From assembly GCF_016650695.1 (NCBI RefSeq), contig NZ_JAEKFH010000003.1, positions 2,624,001 to 2,688,000 of the forward strand: a DNA stretch of 64,000 nt. Direction: 5' to 3'. Positions 26,658 through 35,533 of this stretch are shown here, in pieces (position 1 is the first letter of the stretch; every line of letters starts with the position of its first letter). Below the pieces are notes generated by a model, which did no database searches, was not told where the DNA came from, and saw only the letters and a list, made by a program, of their open reading frames with translations. The position numbers and the translations under genes were made by a program. The stretch is from Pseudomonas sp. TH41. GTDB lineage: Bacteria; Pseudomonadota; Gammaproteobacteria; Pseudomonadales; Pseudomonadaceae.

Positions 26658-26855
26658 TTCTGTAGCAGCTGCCGAGCCCGCGAGGCTGCGTCCGGTCGCG
26701 CAGCGGCCGCAGTCCGGCAAACACGGTTTGCCTGAAACAGTACGGTTGCAGGATTGACGACTGCTACGCAGTCGAACGCAGCCTCGCAGGCTCGGCAGCT
26801 GCTACAAGTCAGTGGTGTTGCAGCAGGCCTCGCAGGCTCGGCAGCTGCTACAGAA
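26658..26855. repeat. Third REP-like family (GTAGCAGCTGCCGAGCCTGC), three copies
   Basis: Inverted copies at about 26658-26692 and 26775-26806, and a direct third copy at 26820-26852. The pair encloses an imperfect second palindrome (GCAGTCC...GACTGC region). The whole 360-bp gap between the transporter and the next gene holds only this and the GntR-type operator. The last copy runs into the end of the small gene at 26848. Confidence 0.75.
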
Positions 26856-27054
26856 GTCCGCGTATCGATTTAGACCAGGGGCGTTGCAGCAGGCCGCGCA
26901 GGGCGAGGACAGCAGGGACGCCGAGGCCAAGCCAGCTCAAGGCGTCCCACACGCCATCCCCCAGCAACGCGGCAAACAATCCCGCTGCGCTGAACAGGGC
27001 GATGACGATCGGGGTGGCGAAGACATTCCAGGCATTCGACTGGCGGGGCTTCAT
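26848..27054 (-). CDS. Small membrane protein coupled to the PepSY gene
   Basis: A 68-residue protein with two hydrophobic segments (F-A-T-P-I-V-I-A-L-F-S-A-A-G-L-F-A-A-L-L and W-L-G-L-G-V-P-A-V-L-A-L). Its ATG overlaps the stop of the PepSY gene in ATGA, which argues it is real and co-translated. Small proteins of this type often follow PepSY siderophore reductases in Pseudomonas. The function is unknown. Its end reaches into a REP-like repeat. Confidence 0.7.
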   Translation of the reverse strand: MKPRQSNAWNVFATPIVIALFSAAGLFAALLGDGVWDALSWLGLGVPAVLALRGLLQRPWSKSIRGLL

Positions 27055-28181
27055 GCCAGTGCCTGCGCTTTTTCCAGCACAGGTTTTGTAGCCTTGCGCC
27101 GTACCACCCAGAGGTAAACCCCACTGCCGAGCACGATGATGGTCAGCCCATCCAGGGTTGCCCAGAGGATCTTCATCGGCATGCCACCGTAATCACCGAA
27201 ATGCAGCGGCTGCGACATGCCCATGGCGTCCATGTACCACGGCCGTTCGGCCACGGCAGTGACTTGCAGGGTGAGGGCGTCGATCAGCACCGGCGTCAAC
27301 AGGTGCGACGTCAGGTGGGTGCTGCCTTTCATGAACACGGCGTAATGGTGTTCGCTGGAGAACCGCGTGCCGGGGAAGGCGATGAAGTCTGGCTGCATGT
27401 CGGGTGCAACTTCTTTGGCGATGTCGAGCAATCGGGTGGCCGGCGCCCGTTGCGTCAGGGGTGGCGCATCGCGGTAGGGCGCGATCATCGCGCTCAGGCT
27501 GTCATTGCGCCACGCGTCGATCAGCAGGTCGGCGCAGGCACTAATGACGCCCGTCACGCCCACCACCAATGCCCAGGTCAGTGTGACCACACCGATCAGG
27601 TTATGCAGATCGAGCCAGCGCAGGCGGGTGGATTTGTCCTGGCGCACGGTGGCGAATTTCAATCGGCGCATGAACGGCAAGTACAACACCGTTCCGGAAA
27701 CGATCGCCACCACGAACAGGATTCCCATGAAGGCCAGCAACAACTTGCCTGGCAGACCGGCAAACAGGTCCACGTGCAGGCGCAGCATGATCATCATGAA
27801 ACCGCCATTGGCCGACGGCATCTCCAGCGCTTCACCGGTGCGAGCGTCGAGCATGAAGGTGTGAGACGAATTCGGCTCGGTCCCAGCGCTGGGCGCCATG
27901 ATCGCGATGATGCCGTTGGGGTCTTCTTCGTCATAGCCAAAATACTGCACGACCTCACCCGGACGATGCAGTTGCGCGGCCAGAACAAGCTGCTGTAAAT
28001 CCAGCGACGGAGTGTCCACCGGCATCTGCTTCAGCTCGGCGACATCGCCCAGCAAGTGGTCGATTTCGTGGTGGAAAATCAACGGCAAACCGGTCAGCGC
28101 CAGCATCAGCAGAAAGACGGTGCAGATCAGGCTGGTCCAGGTGTGGACGAACGACCAGCGACGAATTGTTTTACTTTTCAT
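27051..28181 (-). CDS. PepSY-associated membrane protein, siderophore-iron reductase type
   Basis: A 376-residue inner-membrane protein with four membrane segments and PepSY-type periplasmic regions. The first helix is followed by a conserved histidine pair (I-F-H-H-E-I-D-H), and R-L-H-V-D-L-F and W-L-D-L-H-N-L-I-G lie at later membrane edges, as in haem-binding family members. FoxB of P. aeruginosa, encoded beside a siderophore receptor, belongs to this family and helps release iron from ferrioxamine. The same role is inferred here. The start at 28181 has AAGG seven bases upstream. It sits 72 bp downstream of the TonB receptor. Confidence 0.87.
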   Translation of the reverse strand: MKSKTIRRWSFVHTWTSLICTVFLLMLALTGLPLIFHHEIDHLLGDVAELKQMPVDTPSLDLQQLVLAAQLHRPGEVVQYFGYDEEDPNGIIAIMAPSAGTEPNSSHTFMLDARTGEALEMPSANGGFMMIMLRLHVDLFAGLPGKLLLAFMGILFVVAIVSGTVLYLPFMRRLKFATVRQDKSTRLRWLDLHNLIGVVTLTWALVVGVTGVISACADLLIDAWRNDSLSAMIAPYRDAPPLTQRAPATRLLDIAKEVAPDMQPDFIAFPGTRFSSEHHYAVFMKGSTHLTSHLLTPVLIDALTLQVTAVAERPWYMDAMGMSQPLHFGDYGGMPMKILWATLDGLTIIVLGSGVYLWVVRRKATKPVLEKAQALA

Positions 28182-28253
28182 TTCATTGCCTTCAGAAAAA
28201 CCAAAGCCGTCCTCGAAGGGCGGCCGGGTCATAGGGCGTGTCAGGTCAAGCCA

Positions 28254-30689
28254 TTACCACTTGTAAGTTGCGCTCGCGACGACGCTGCGTTGGTCGCCGT
28301 AGTAGCAATAGAAACTGTCACAAGTGGAGATGTAATCCTTGTCAAACAGGTTGGTGGCATTCAGCGCCAACGAGGCGCCTTTCAGGCTGTTGTCCAGACG
28401 GCCGAGGTCGTAATGGACGGCAGCGTCGAACACGGTGTAGGCGTTGGCTTTGCCCAGAAAGGTGTTGCCCTGGTCGCCGTAAGTGTTGCCGGTGTAACGC
28501 GCGCCGGCACCGATGCCGAAACCGTCCAGCACGCCGTTGTGCCAGGTGTAATCGGTCCACAGCGAAGCCTGTTGGTTCGGCATCAGTTGCAGGCGATTGC
28601 CTTTGAAATCGCCTTTTTGCACGTCGGACTTGGCCAGGGTGTAAGCGGCGATGACCTTGAGGTTCTCGGTCACGTCGGAAACGGCCTCCAGTTCCAGGCC
28701 CTTCACTTTCACTTCGCCGGTCTGGCTGGTGATCGGGACGTTGTCCACGGTGGTGGTGACGGAGACGTTTTTCTGGGTCAGGTCGTAGATCGCAGCACTC
28801 AGCAGAGTGTTGCTGCCCGGCGGCTGGTACTTGATGCCCAGTTCCCACTGCTTGCCTTGCGTGGGTTTGAAGGATTGATCTGGCGTGGCGGTGGCGTTGC
28901 TGGTCGGCTGGAACGACTCGGCGTAAGACAGATAAGGCACGAAGCCCGAGTCGAATACGTAGCTGATCGCTGCGTTGCCGCTGAAGTTCTTGTCCCGCTC
29001 GGTGTTGGTGGCATCGCCTTTATTGAAGAACGTGGTGCCGGTGTGAACCCAGTCCTCACGGCCACCCAGGGTCAGGCGCCATTGATCGAGGGCCATCTGG
29101 TCCTGGAGATACAGACCGGTCTGATGGGTTTTCTGGTCATAGTCGAAGAAGGCAGCGGAGCGCGGTGGGCGAGTGATTGGCAAGCCATACACCGGGTGGT
29201 TGACGTTGATGCTCGGCGCGGTACCGAAGATTGAGGTGTAGTTGGTGTTGTTGCGCTGATGGTCCAGCCCGATCAGCAGGGTATGGCGCAAATCACCGGT
29301 GGAAAAATCGCCCTGGAAGTTGTTATCCACAGCGAACTGACTGATGTCTTCGTCCACATTGGTGGTGCCTCGCCCGGTATTGCCTTCATCGTCGACAACA
29401 AAACCGATCGCCGGGAAGTAGCTGTTGACCGTCACGGCCTGGAACGACAGGTCCGACTTGGTGTACCGCAGGTTTTGCCGGAATTGCCAGACATCATTCA
29501 GGCGATGTTCAAAGGCATAACCCAGCGCGTAGTAGGTGCGGTCGTAGTAGTCGTAGTCCGGATCACCCAGGTTCTTGTGGTGGGAGACCTTGCCGAATGG
29601 CATGTCGATCTTGGTGCCCTGAATCGGGTAGAACTGGCTGGTAATCCCGGTATCGTCACGGGTGAATTGCGTGAGCAGCGTGAGGGTAGTGTCGTCGTCG
29701 ATGTTCCAGGTCAGGCTCGGCGCGATGTTGTAACGCTTGTCATCGATATGGTCGATTTGGGTGCCGCCATCCCGCAGGACACCACTGAGGCTGTACAGGA
29801 ACTGACCTTCATCGTCGACCTTGCCAGTGCTGGCGAAGTTGATCTGGCGATGATTGTCGCTGCCGTATTGCAGCTGAATTTCATTGCTGGATTCGGCACT
29901 TGGGCGGCGACTGACCATGTCCAGCAGACCGCCCGGCGGGGTCTGGCCGTACACCGACGACGCCGGACCGCGCAGCAGGGCGAGGCGTTCGAGGTTCCAG
30001 GTTTCCTGTTTCGGGTTGGCGTACACGCCCTTTGGCAGCGGCAGACCGTCGAGGAATTGAGTCGGCTCAAACCCGCGCACGCGTAACCAGTCGGCACGGG
30101 TATCGCTGCCGTAGCTACTGGCGGTGATCCCGGGCATATAGCGCACGGCATCATCCAGGGTATGCACGTTGCGGTCGTCCATCTGCTCACGAGTGGCGAC
30201 CGAAATCGAACGCGGTACTTCGACCAGTGCGGTGTCGGTCTTGGTGCCGGCGGCGGTGCGCTTGGCAACGTAGCCTTCCACCGGTCCCCAGGCACTTTCG
30301 GTATTTTCCACGCCGATTACGCTGGTGGTCGGCAGGGCCAAAACACCCTCGGGCACGGCCACCAGGCTGTAGGTGCCAGCGCTGCTTTGTTCCAGTTGCA
30401 ACCCGGTGCCGCGCAAGGCTTCGCGCAAGGCGCCGGCAGCGTCGAACTGGCCTGTGACCGGTGCCGACGACTTGCCTGCCGCCAAGGACGGATTCAATGA
30501 CAGCGCCAGGCCAGACTGGCTGGCGATCTGGTTCAGCGTGCTGGCCAATGGCGCGGCCGGCAGATCGTAGGCACGAACGGTGGACGCCTGTTCAGCGGCA
30601 ATGAGCTGAGTGCTGGCCAAAGGCGTGCAACAGGCAATGGCAACCGCCAGCAAACTGGGGCGCAACAAGGTGTCTAGCGAACGGGACAT
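28254..30689 (-). CDS. TonB-dependent siderophore receptor with signalling domain
   Basis: An 811-residue outer-membrane receptor. After a signal peptide (cleavage near I-A-A-E) comes an STN signalling domain (residues 35-115, Y-D-L-P-A-A-P-L-A-S-T-L-N). The plug starts near 150 (V-P-R-S-I-S-V-A-T-R-E-Q-M-D-D-R), and the beta-barrel ends in aromatic W. The late Cys pair C-D-S-F-Y-C-Y-Y-G-D-Q-R is typical of FhuA/FoxA/FiuA relatives, so a hydroxamate siderophore (ferrichrome or ferrioxamine) is the likely ligand. The STN domain signals to the FecR/FecI pair encoded upstream. AGGAG precedes the ATG. Confidence 0.93.
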   Translation of the reverse strand: MSRSLDTLLRPSLLAVAIACCTPLASTQLIAAEQASTVRAYDLPAAPLASTLNQIASQSGLALSLNPSLAAGKSSAPVTGQFDAAGALREALRGTGLQLEQSSAGTYSLVAVPEGVLALPTTSVIGVENTESAWGPVEGYVAKRTAAGTKTDTALVEVPRSISVATREQMDDRNVHTLDDAVRYMPGITASSYGSDTRADWLRVRGFEPTQFLDGLPLPKGVYANPKQETWNLERLALLRGPASSVYGQTPPGGLLDMVSRRPSAESSNEIQLQYGSDNHRQINFASTGKVDDEGQFLYSLSGVLRDGGTQIDHIDDKRYNIAPSLTWNIDDDTTLTLLTQFTRDDTGITSQFYPIQGTKIDMPFGKVSHHKNLGDPDYDYYDRTYYALGYAFEHRLNDVWQFRQNLRYTKSDLSFQAVTVNSYFPAIGFVVDDEGNTGRGTTNVDEDISQFAVDNNFQGDFSTGDLRHTLLIGLDHQRNNTNYTSIFGTAPSINVNHPVYGLPITRPPRSAAFFDYDQKTHQTGLYLQDQMALDQWRLTLGGREDWVHTGTTFFNKGDATNTERDKNFSGNAAISYVFDSGFVPYLSYAESFQPTSNATATPDQSFKPTQGKQWELGIKYQPPGSNTLLSAAIYDLTQKNVSVTTTVDNVPITSQTGEVKVKGLELEAVSDVTENLKVIAAYTLAKSDVQKGDFKGNRLQLMPNQQASLWTDYTWHNGVLDGFGIGAGARYTGNTYGDQGNTFLGKANAYTVFDAAVHYDLGRLDNSLKGASLALNATNLFDKDYISTCDSFYCYYGDQRSVVASATYKW

Positions 30690-30805
30690 ACAGCGGCTCC
30701 TGAAAGGGAATACTTCTCAATGCCTAGGTGCCGAACGAAAGTCAGAAAGTGATAGGGCTGATTGAAAATAATTTAGATTCATCATTTGCGGTGGCGCTGA
30801 TGGCC

Positions 30806-30901
30806 TCTTCGCGGGCAAGCCACGCTCCCACAGGGTTTTATGTCGAACGGTCATTTTGCGAAGGACACAATACTTGTGGGAGCGTGGCTTGCCCGCGAAG
30901 G
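30806..30901. repeat. REP inverted pair, GGGCAAGCCACGCTCCCAC type
   Basis: A family A relative with GCGGGCAAGCCACGCTC arms. It lies between fecR and the receptor gene and may separate regulatory and receptor transcripts. Confidence 0.88.
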
Positions 30902-30924
30902 CGTCGTGTCAGGCACAGAAAATA

Positions 30925-31896
30925 TCAGGGCTTGGTATCCGCCTTCGCCACGGTGACCCACCACTCCGTGTGCTGCACAATCTGCACTGGCAAAGTCGGC
31001 AGCAGGGCATTCAGGGCTTTGTCGGTGTCCTGCAACGGGAAGCTGCCGGTGATTCGCAGGTCGGCGATTTCTGGGGCAACGCCCAAATGCCCGCGGCGAT
31101 AACGGCCAAGTTCGTGGATCAAATCTTCCAGCCGCGCGTTATCCACCACCAGCATGCCGCGCGTCCAGGCATCGGCGCCGAAGCCGAGTGCAGCGATTGG
31201 CCCAAGACCATTACTGCGCATCAGCACTTGCTGGCCTTCGCGCAGAATCTGTTCCTCGGGGCTCGACTCGGGATGGGCGGCCACGGCGGATTGCAAGACG
31301 CTCAGGCGCGTGCCTTCTGCCTCACGCTTGACCAGGAATCGCGTCCCCAAAGCGCGCAGGCTGCCGTCGCGGGTTTCGACGATAAAGGGCCGGGCATCGC
31401 CATGGCCGGTTTCGACGAGGATTTCCCCTTCCTGAAGAATGATCCGACGCTGCTTCTCATCGAATCGCACATCCAGGGCGCTGTGGGTGTTGAGGTTGAT
31501 TAGCGTGCCGTCACTCAGGCGCAAGGTGCGCTGTTCGCCGGTGTCGGTGCGCTGGTCGGCCAGCCAATAGTCGATGGGCAGATAACGATCCCCCGCGAAC
31601 AGCGCCAACCCGATCACCACGACGATGCTGGCCACGCCGCTGCCCAGTTTGCGCACGCGCCGACGAATGCTTTCGCGCGATTGCAGCAAGGCCGTGCGAG
31701 CCGGGCCGCTGGCCACGCTGAAACGCTGGTCAAGCAGGCCCAGCTGACGCCAGGCGCGAGCATGTTCTTCATGGGCAGCGAGCCATTTGGCGAAGGCTTC
31801 CCGCTCCACCGGGTTGGCTGAATCCAGAGACAATTGCCAGGCAATCGCCGCGTCCAGCACCTGTGCCGACACCGGTTTGGAGCTGACAGGGCTCAT
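30925..31896 (-). CDS. FecR-like anti-sigma/sigma-regulator
   Basis: A 323-residue protein. The N-terminal domain is the DUF4880/FecR-type cytoplasmic part (A-I-A-W-Q-L-S-L-D-S-A, F-A-K-W-L-A-A-H-E-E-H-A-R-A-W). One membrane helix follows near residue 85-103, then the FecR periplasmic domain (T-D-T-G-E-Q-R-T-L-R-L-S-D-G-T-L-I-N-L-N-T) and a C-terminal STN-like segment. It senses the receptor's signalling domain and controls the FecI-type sigma factor. It overlaps that gene's stop by four bases. Confidence 0.92.
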   Translation of the reverse strand: MSPVSSKPVSAQVLDAAIAWQLSLDSANPVEREAFAKWLAAHEEHARAWRQLGLLDQRFSVASGPARTALLQSRESIRRRVRKLGSGVASIVVVIGLALFAGDRYLPIDYWLADQRTDTGEQRTLRLSDGTLINLNTHSALDVRFDEKQRRIILQEGEILVETGHGDARPFIVETRDGSLRALGTRFLVKREAEGTRLSVLQSAVAAHPESSPEEQILREGQQVLMRSNGLGPIAALGFGADAWTRGMLVVDNARLEDLIHELGRYRRGHLGVAPEIADLRITGSFPLQDTDKALNALLPTLPVQIVQHTEWWVTVAKADTKP

Positions 31897-32411
31897 ACCG
31901 GCTCACCGTACAGCGCGATGTAGCACTGACGAATGCCCTGAGCCAGGTACTGCCGCACGCGCGGCACTGACACCCCCAGGCGCTCGGCGATTTCGGCGTG
32001 GCTGAAACCGTCGAGACGGCTATACAGAAACGCAGTCCGGGCCTTGCTCGACAGCTTACCGAGCAGGCGGTCGATGGCTTTGAGGTCTTCGAGGATCAGC
32101 TGCTGTTCTTCCACCGACGGGTGTTCGTCGACGGGGATCAGCATTAATTCGGTGAGGTAGGCCTGCTCCAGCGCGGCGCGGCGGAAATAGTCGAACAGCA
32201 AGCCCTTGGCAATCGCCACCAGAAACGCCCGAGGTTCACGCGGCTCTTTCAGTTCATCACGGCCCAGCAAGCGTACGAAAGTGTCCTGACTCAGGTCTTC
32301 GGCCCGCTGTGGACACGCCACATTGCGTCGCAGCCAAGCCAATAGCCAACCGCGATGGTCACGATATAACGCACCGACGAGTTCACTGTGGGGGCTTTGG
32401 ACTGACGACAC
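31893..32411 (-). CDS. FecI-type ECF sigma factor
   Basis: A 172-residue iron-starvation sigma factor. Region 2 is A-E-D-L-S-Q-D-T-F-V-R-L and region 4 is F-S-H-A-E-I-A-E-R-L-G-V-S-V-P-R-V-R-Q-Y-L. It should transcribe the receptor gene when FecR relays the siderophore signal. The start is GTG at 32411 with no strong ribosome site. A Fur-box-like sequence lies 30 bp upstream, so the gene is probably repressed when iron is plentiful. Confidence 0.92.
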   Translation of the reverse strand: MSSVQSPHSELVGALYRDHRGWLLAWLRRNVACPQRAEDLSQDTFVRLLGRDELKEPREPRAFLVAIAKGLLFDYFRRAALEQAYLTELMLIPVDEHPSVEEQQLILEDLKAIDRLLGKLSSKARTAFLYSRLDGFSHAEIAERLGVSVPRVRQYLAQGIRQCYIALYGEPV

Positions 32412-32440
32412 GCAGCATCACCGATTGGGAAATGTTAACT

Positions 32441-32460
32441 AACGAGAATTATTCGCGATT
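32441..32460. promoter_or_regulatory. Fur box before the FecI-type sigma gene
   Basis: AACGAGAATTATTCGCGATT is close to a symmetric Fur site: GAGAATTATTCGC around a central AATTATT, with AT-rich flanks. It is placed where it would block the sigma gene promoter. Confidence 0.65.
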
Positions 32461-32518
32461 GTGTCAGAGGCGGGGAAGGTAAGCAATTGGCGCTGGTCGG
32501 GTAGGAGTTCGGCGAAGG

Positions 32519-32623
32519 ATCTGTAGGAGCGAGCTTGCTCGCGATAAACCTGAGAACGCCGTGGCGTGTCTGACTTGACGCGTTATCGTTGACGACCATC
32601 GCGAGCAAGCTCGCTCCTACATG
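32519..32623. repeat. REP inverted pair, family A
   Basis: Inverted GTAGGAGCGAGCTTGCTCGC copies between the exonuclease gene end and the FecI-type gene promoter. Confidence 0.9.
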
Positions 32624-32636
32624 GGGGGCGTGGATG

Positions 32637-33344
32637 TCAAAACGAAGGGGCTTGCTGCCGCCGCTTCCACTGATTCAATCGCTGCTGCAGATTCAACGGG
32701 CTATGAATCTGTTGCTGTCGCGCCCGGCTGAACAAAATCAATGCGAGCTCCGCCGTGGCCAGCGCATCGGCGCTGGCATTGTGGCGTTCGAACACTTCCA
32801 GCTTGAACCAGTTGATCCATTCATCCAGCCCGGCTTCACGGAAGTTCGCCTGAGGGCAAAGCATCGGCGCGATATCCGCCACGTCCAGAAACGGATGCTG
32901 CAACTTGTAACCCAGATGATCTTTCAACGCGCGCCCGAGCATGTGCTGATCGAATGGTGCATGAAACGCCAGCACTGGGCTGCCGCCCACAAATTCCATG
33001 AATTCGAGCAACGCCAGAACCGGATCGCTGCCCGCCGCAATCGCACTCGGGCCCAAGCCATGGATCAGCATGCTGGGGGCCCGTTTCATATCGGCGCATT
33101 GCAGCGTTCGTTCGAACTGCTGACTGAAGTCGATCGCGCCGTCTTCAATCACCACCGCACCGATGGACAGCACCCGATCTTTATTCAGGTTCAACCCGGT
33201 GGTTTCCAGATCGAGCACCACCCAGCGTTGCTCACGCAGGCTGCATTCGCTCAGCTCGGCAGCCGTCGGCAAGCGTTCCAGACGTTGTTGCAGTTCGCCA
33301 GAAAGGGCCGGGCCTGCCGGGCGCAGCCATGAAAACAGGCTCAT
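32637..33344 (-). CDS. DnaQ-family 3'-5' exonuclease
   Basis: A 235-residue DEDDh exonuclease. The first motif is V-V-L-D-L-E-T-T-G-L-N near residue 50, the second is F-H-A-P-F-D-Q-H, and the third is H-N-A-S-A-D-A-L-A-T-A. It resembles PolIII epsilon-like stand-alone exonucleases rather than DnaQ itself. It overlaps the upstream DUF294 gene by four bases, and this pair is conserved in many proteobacteria. The pairing suggests nucleotide or signalling metabolism, but the function is untested. Confidence 0.88.
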   Translation of the reverse strand: MSLFSWLRPAGPALSGELQQRLERLPTAAELSECSLREQRWVVLDLETTGLNLNKDRVLSIGAVVIEDGAIDFSQQFERTLQCADMKRAPSMLIHGLGPSAIAAGSDPVLALLEFMEFVGGSPVLAFHAPFDQHMLGRALKDHLGYKLQHPFLDVADIAPMLCPQANFREAGLDEWINWFKLEVFERHNASADALATAELALILFSRARQQQIHSPLNLQQRLNQWKRRQQAPSF

Positions 33345-35275
33345 AGTTGATACCGCAGGGTCAGGCTGCTTTGCAGACGTTGCGCCTGGCGCAAGGATTC
33401 ACGCAGGATCCGTCGATCAAGGTGATTGAGACTGTCAGGATCGACCCGGTTGGAGTAGGGCAAGTTCTCGCGGGTCTGCAGTTGATGTTGCTGCATGCGG
33501 GTTTGCTGGATGAAGTGATAGGCCTCTTCGTACGCCGCGCCATCCAGCCGTTCGATGACCCCTTTGGCCACCAATTGGCGAAAGCGCTCCAGCGTGTTGT
33601 TGGCTTCGATGCCATGGGCCAGCGCCAACAGTCGGGCGCCGTCGACGAAAGGGGTAAGGCCCTGGACTTTCAGGTCCAGCGTGGCTTTCTCACCATTCTT
33701 GCGTGCCAACACGAACTCTCGGAAACGCCCTACAGGCGGACGGTTGCGCAGGGCGTTGTCGGCCATCATTCGCTGGAACAGCCGGTTGTCAGCCACTTGA
33801 TCGAGAATCCCCCGACGCAGTTGCTCGCAACCTTGCTCATCGCCCCAGACCACCCGCAAGTCGAAATAGATGCTCGAACCCAACAGGTTCTCCGGCGTTG
33901 CTTCGCGGATAAACGCCGCAAAACGCCGCGCCCATTCGGCCCGGGACAAACACAGCTCAGGATTGCCGGCCATGATGTTGCCCTTGCACAGGGTGAAGCC
34001 GCAGAGCGCCAGGCTCTGATTGATCTGCTGGGCGATGGGCAGCAACTTGCCGCGTATTTGCGCCGCTTCGGCCGCATCCCGCGCTTCGAACAAAATGCCG
34101 TTGTCCTGATCGGTGTGTAGTGTCTGCTCGCGACGCCCTTCGCTGCCAAAGCACAGCCAACTGAACGGCACGCCGGGGTCGCCTTTCTCGGCTAAGGTAA
34201 GTTCGATCACCCGGCAGACGGTGTGGTCGTTGAGCAGGGTAATGATGTGCGTGATCTGGGTCGAAGACGCGCCGTGTGCCAGCATGCGCTCCACCAGTTG
34301 GCCGATTTCGCCGCGCATCGCCACCAGGTTTTCTACGCGTTGGGCGCTGCGAATCGTCCGCGCCAGGTGCACCAGATCGACTCGTTGCAAGGAAAACAGA
34401 TCGCGTTCCGAAACCACGCCACACAGGCGTTGATCCTTGACCAGGCAGACGTGGGCGATATGCCGTTCGGTCATGGCGATCGCCGCGTCGAAGGCGCTGT
34501 GGTCCGGCGTCAGGTAAAACGGCGCTTGGATCATGTGCCGTTCGATGGCTTCGTTGAAGTCATTGGTGCCGTCGGCGACCACTTGGCGCAAGTCGCGCAA
34601 GGTAAAAATCCCCAGCGGCGCTTTGTGTTCATCGACCACTACAATGCTGCCGACCTGCTGCTCGTGCATCTGGGTCACGGCTTCACGCAGGGGCGTGGCC
34701 GGGCTGCAGGTCACCGGATGGCGCATGGCCAATTCGCCCAGACGGGTATTGAGCGAGTATTGAGTGCCGAGGGTTTCCACGGCTTTTTGCTGGACTTGCT
34801 GGTTGACCTGATCCAGCAGGCTGCTGACACCGCGTAGGGCAAAGTCACGAAACGCGTTGGAAAGTGCGAACAGTTTGATGAACGCCAGCTTGTTCAGCTG
34901 TAGGCAAAAGGTGTCTTCGGCGGCCAGGTGTTCGGTGCGTGTCGCGCGTTCCCCCAGCAGCGCGGCGAGCGGGAAACACTCGCCCGTGGTGATTTCGAAC
35001 GTGGTTTCGGTCCCGCCTTTGGCAGAATGAGGCCGTTCACCCACGACTCGGCCTTGTTTGACGATGTAGAAATGCTCAACCGGGCCGTCGGCGGGTTTGA
35101 TGATGCTCTCGCCGGGGGCATAAAAACGCAGCTGACATTGCTCGACCAGGTACGCCAGGTGAGCGTGTTCCATTTGATTGAAGGGCGGGAAGCGCTGAAG
35201 GAATTGCAGAGTGCCCTGAATGTTTTGCAATACCGCGGTTTTTCCTGCCTGTGTGAAGGCGTCCGCTTTACTCAT
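33341..35275 (-). CDS. Cyclic-nucleotide-binding/CBS/DUF294 nucleotidyltransferase-like protein
   Basis: A 644-residue cytoplasmic protein. It has an N-terminal cNMP-binding fold (F-Y-A-P-G-E-S-I-I-K near residue 50), then two CBS domains at about 175-300 (P-V-T-C-S-P-A-T-P-L-R-E-A-V). The DUF294 nucleotidyltransferase-like domain (C-F-G-S-E-G-R-R-E-Q-T-L-H-T-D-Q-D-N-G) and its partner C-terminal domain follow. The G-S-E-G-R and D-Q-D motifs match nucleotidyltransferase active sites. The start is probably the ATG at 35275, with another two codons upstream. Coupled to the exonuclease gene. Confidence 0.9.
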   Translation of the reverse strand: MSKADAFTQAGKTAVLQNIQGTLQFLQRFPPFNQMEHAHLAYLVEQCQLRFYAPGESIIKPADGPVEHFYIVKQGRVVGERPHSAKGGTETTFEITTGECFPLAALLGERATRTEHLAAEDTFCLQLNKLAFIKLFALSNAFRDFALRGVSSLLDQVNQQVQQKAVETLGTQYSLNTRLGELAMRHPVTCSPATPLREAVTQMHEQQVGSIVVVDEHKAPLGIFTLRDLRQVVADGTNDFNEAIERHMIQAPFYLTPDHSAFDAAIAMTERHIAHVCLVKDQRLCGVVSERDLFSLQRVDLVHLARTIRSAQRVENLVAMRGEIGQLVERMLAHGASSTQITHIITLLNDHTVCRVIELTLAEKGDPGVPFSWLCFGSEGRREQTLHTDQDNGILFEARDAAEAAQIRGKLLPIAQQINQSLALCGFTLCKGNIMAGNPELCLSRAEWARRFAAFIREATPENLLGSSIYFDLRVVWGDEQGCEQLRRGILDQVADNRLFQRMMADNALRNRPPVGRFREFVLARKNGEKATLDLKVQGLTPFVDGARLLALAHGIEANNTLERFRQLVAKGVIERLDGAAYEEAYHFIQQTRMQQHQLQTRENLPYSNRVDPDSLNHLDRRILRESLRQAQRLQSSLTLRYQL

Positions 35276-35333
35276 AACCATGACCGCAATCTTTTATTGA
35301 TTTGTTGTTGGATGTTTCGGCCATGGTCGGCCC

Positions 35334-35343
35334 CTACGCGTAG
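35334..35343. promoter_or_regulatory. CTACGCGTAG palindrome
   Basis: A perfect 10-bp palindrome in the 258-bp divergent region between the DUF294 gene and the receiver gene, with GTAGGG and CTAGGTAGGG-like sequence nearby. It may be an operator for either gene; no regulator is implied by the sequence. Confidence 0.35.
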
Positions 35344-35533
35344 CGTGCCCATTGGACGTAAGTCTAGGTAGGGCGTGTAGAGGATGAAATGTCGGAAGAA
35401 CCCTACGCAACTGTCAGAAAAACCTCTCTGTTCCCCTCTTGGAAAAATATCCGACGAAGTGCACATTGGAGGTCTGCTTAGCGATGTCTCACCACTGTGC
35501 TAGGGAATTGAAATTGAGAACGTAGAGATAACC

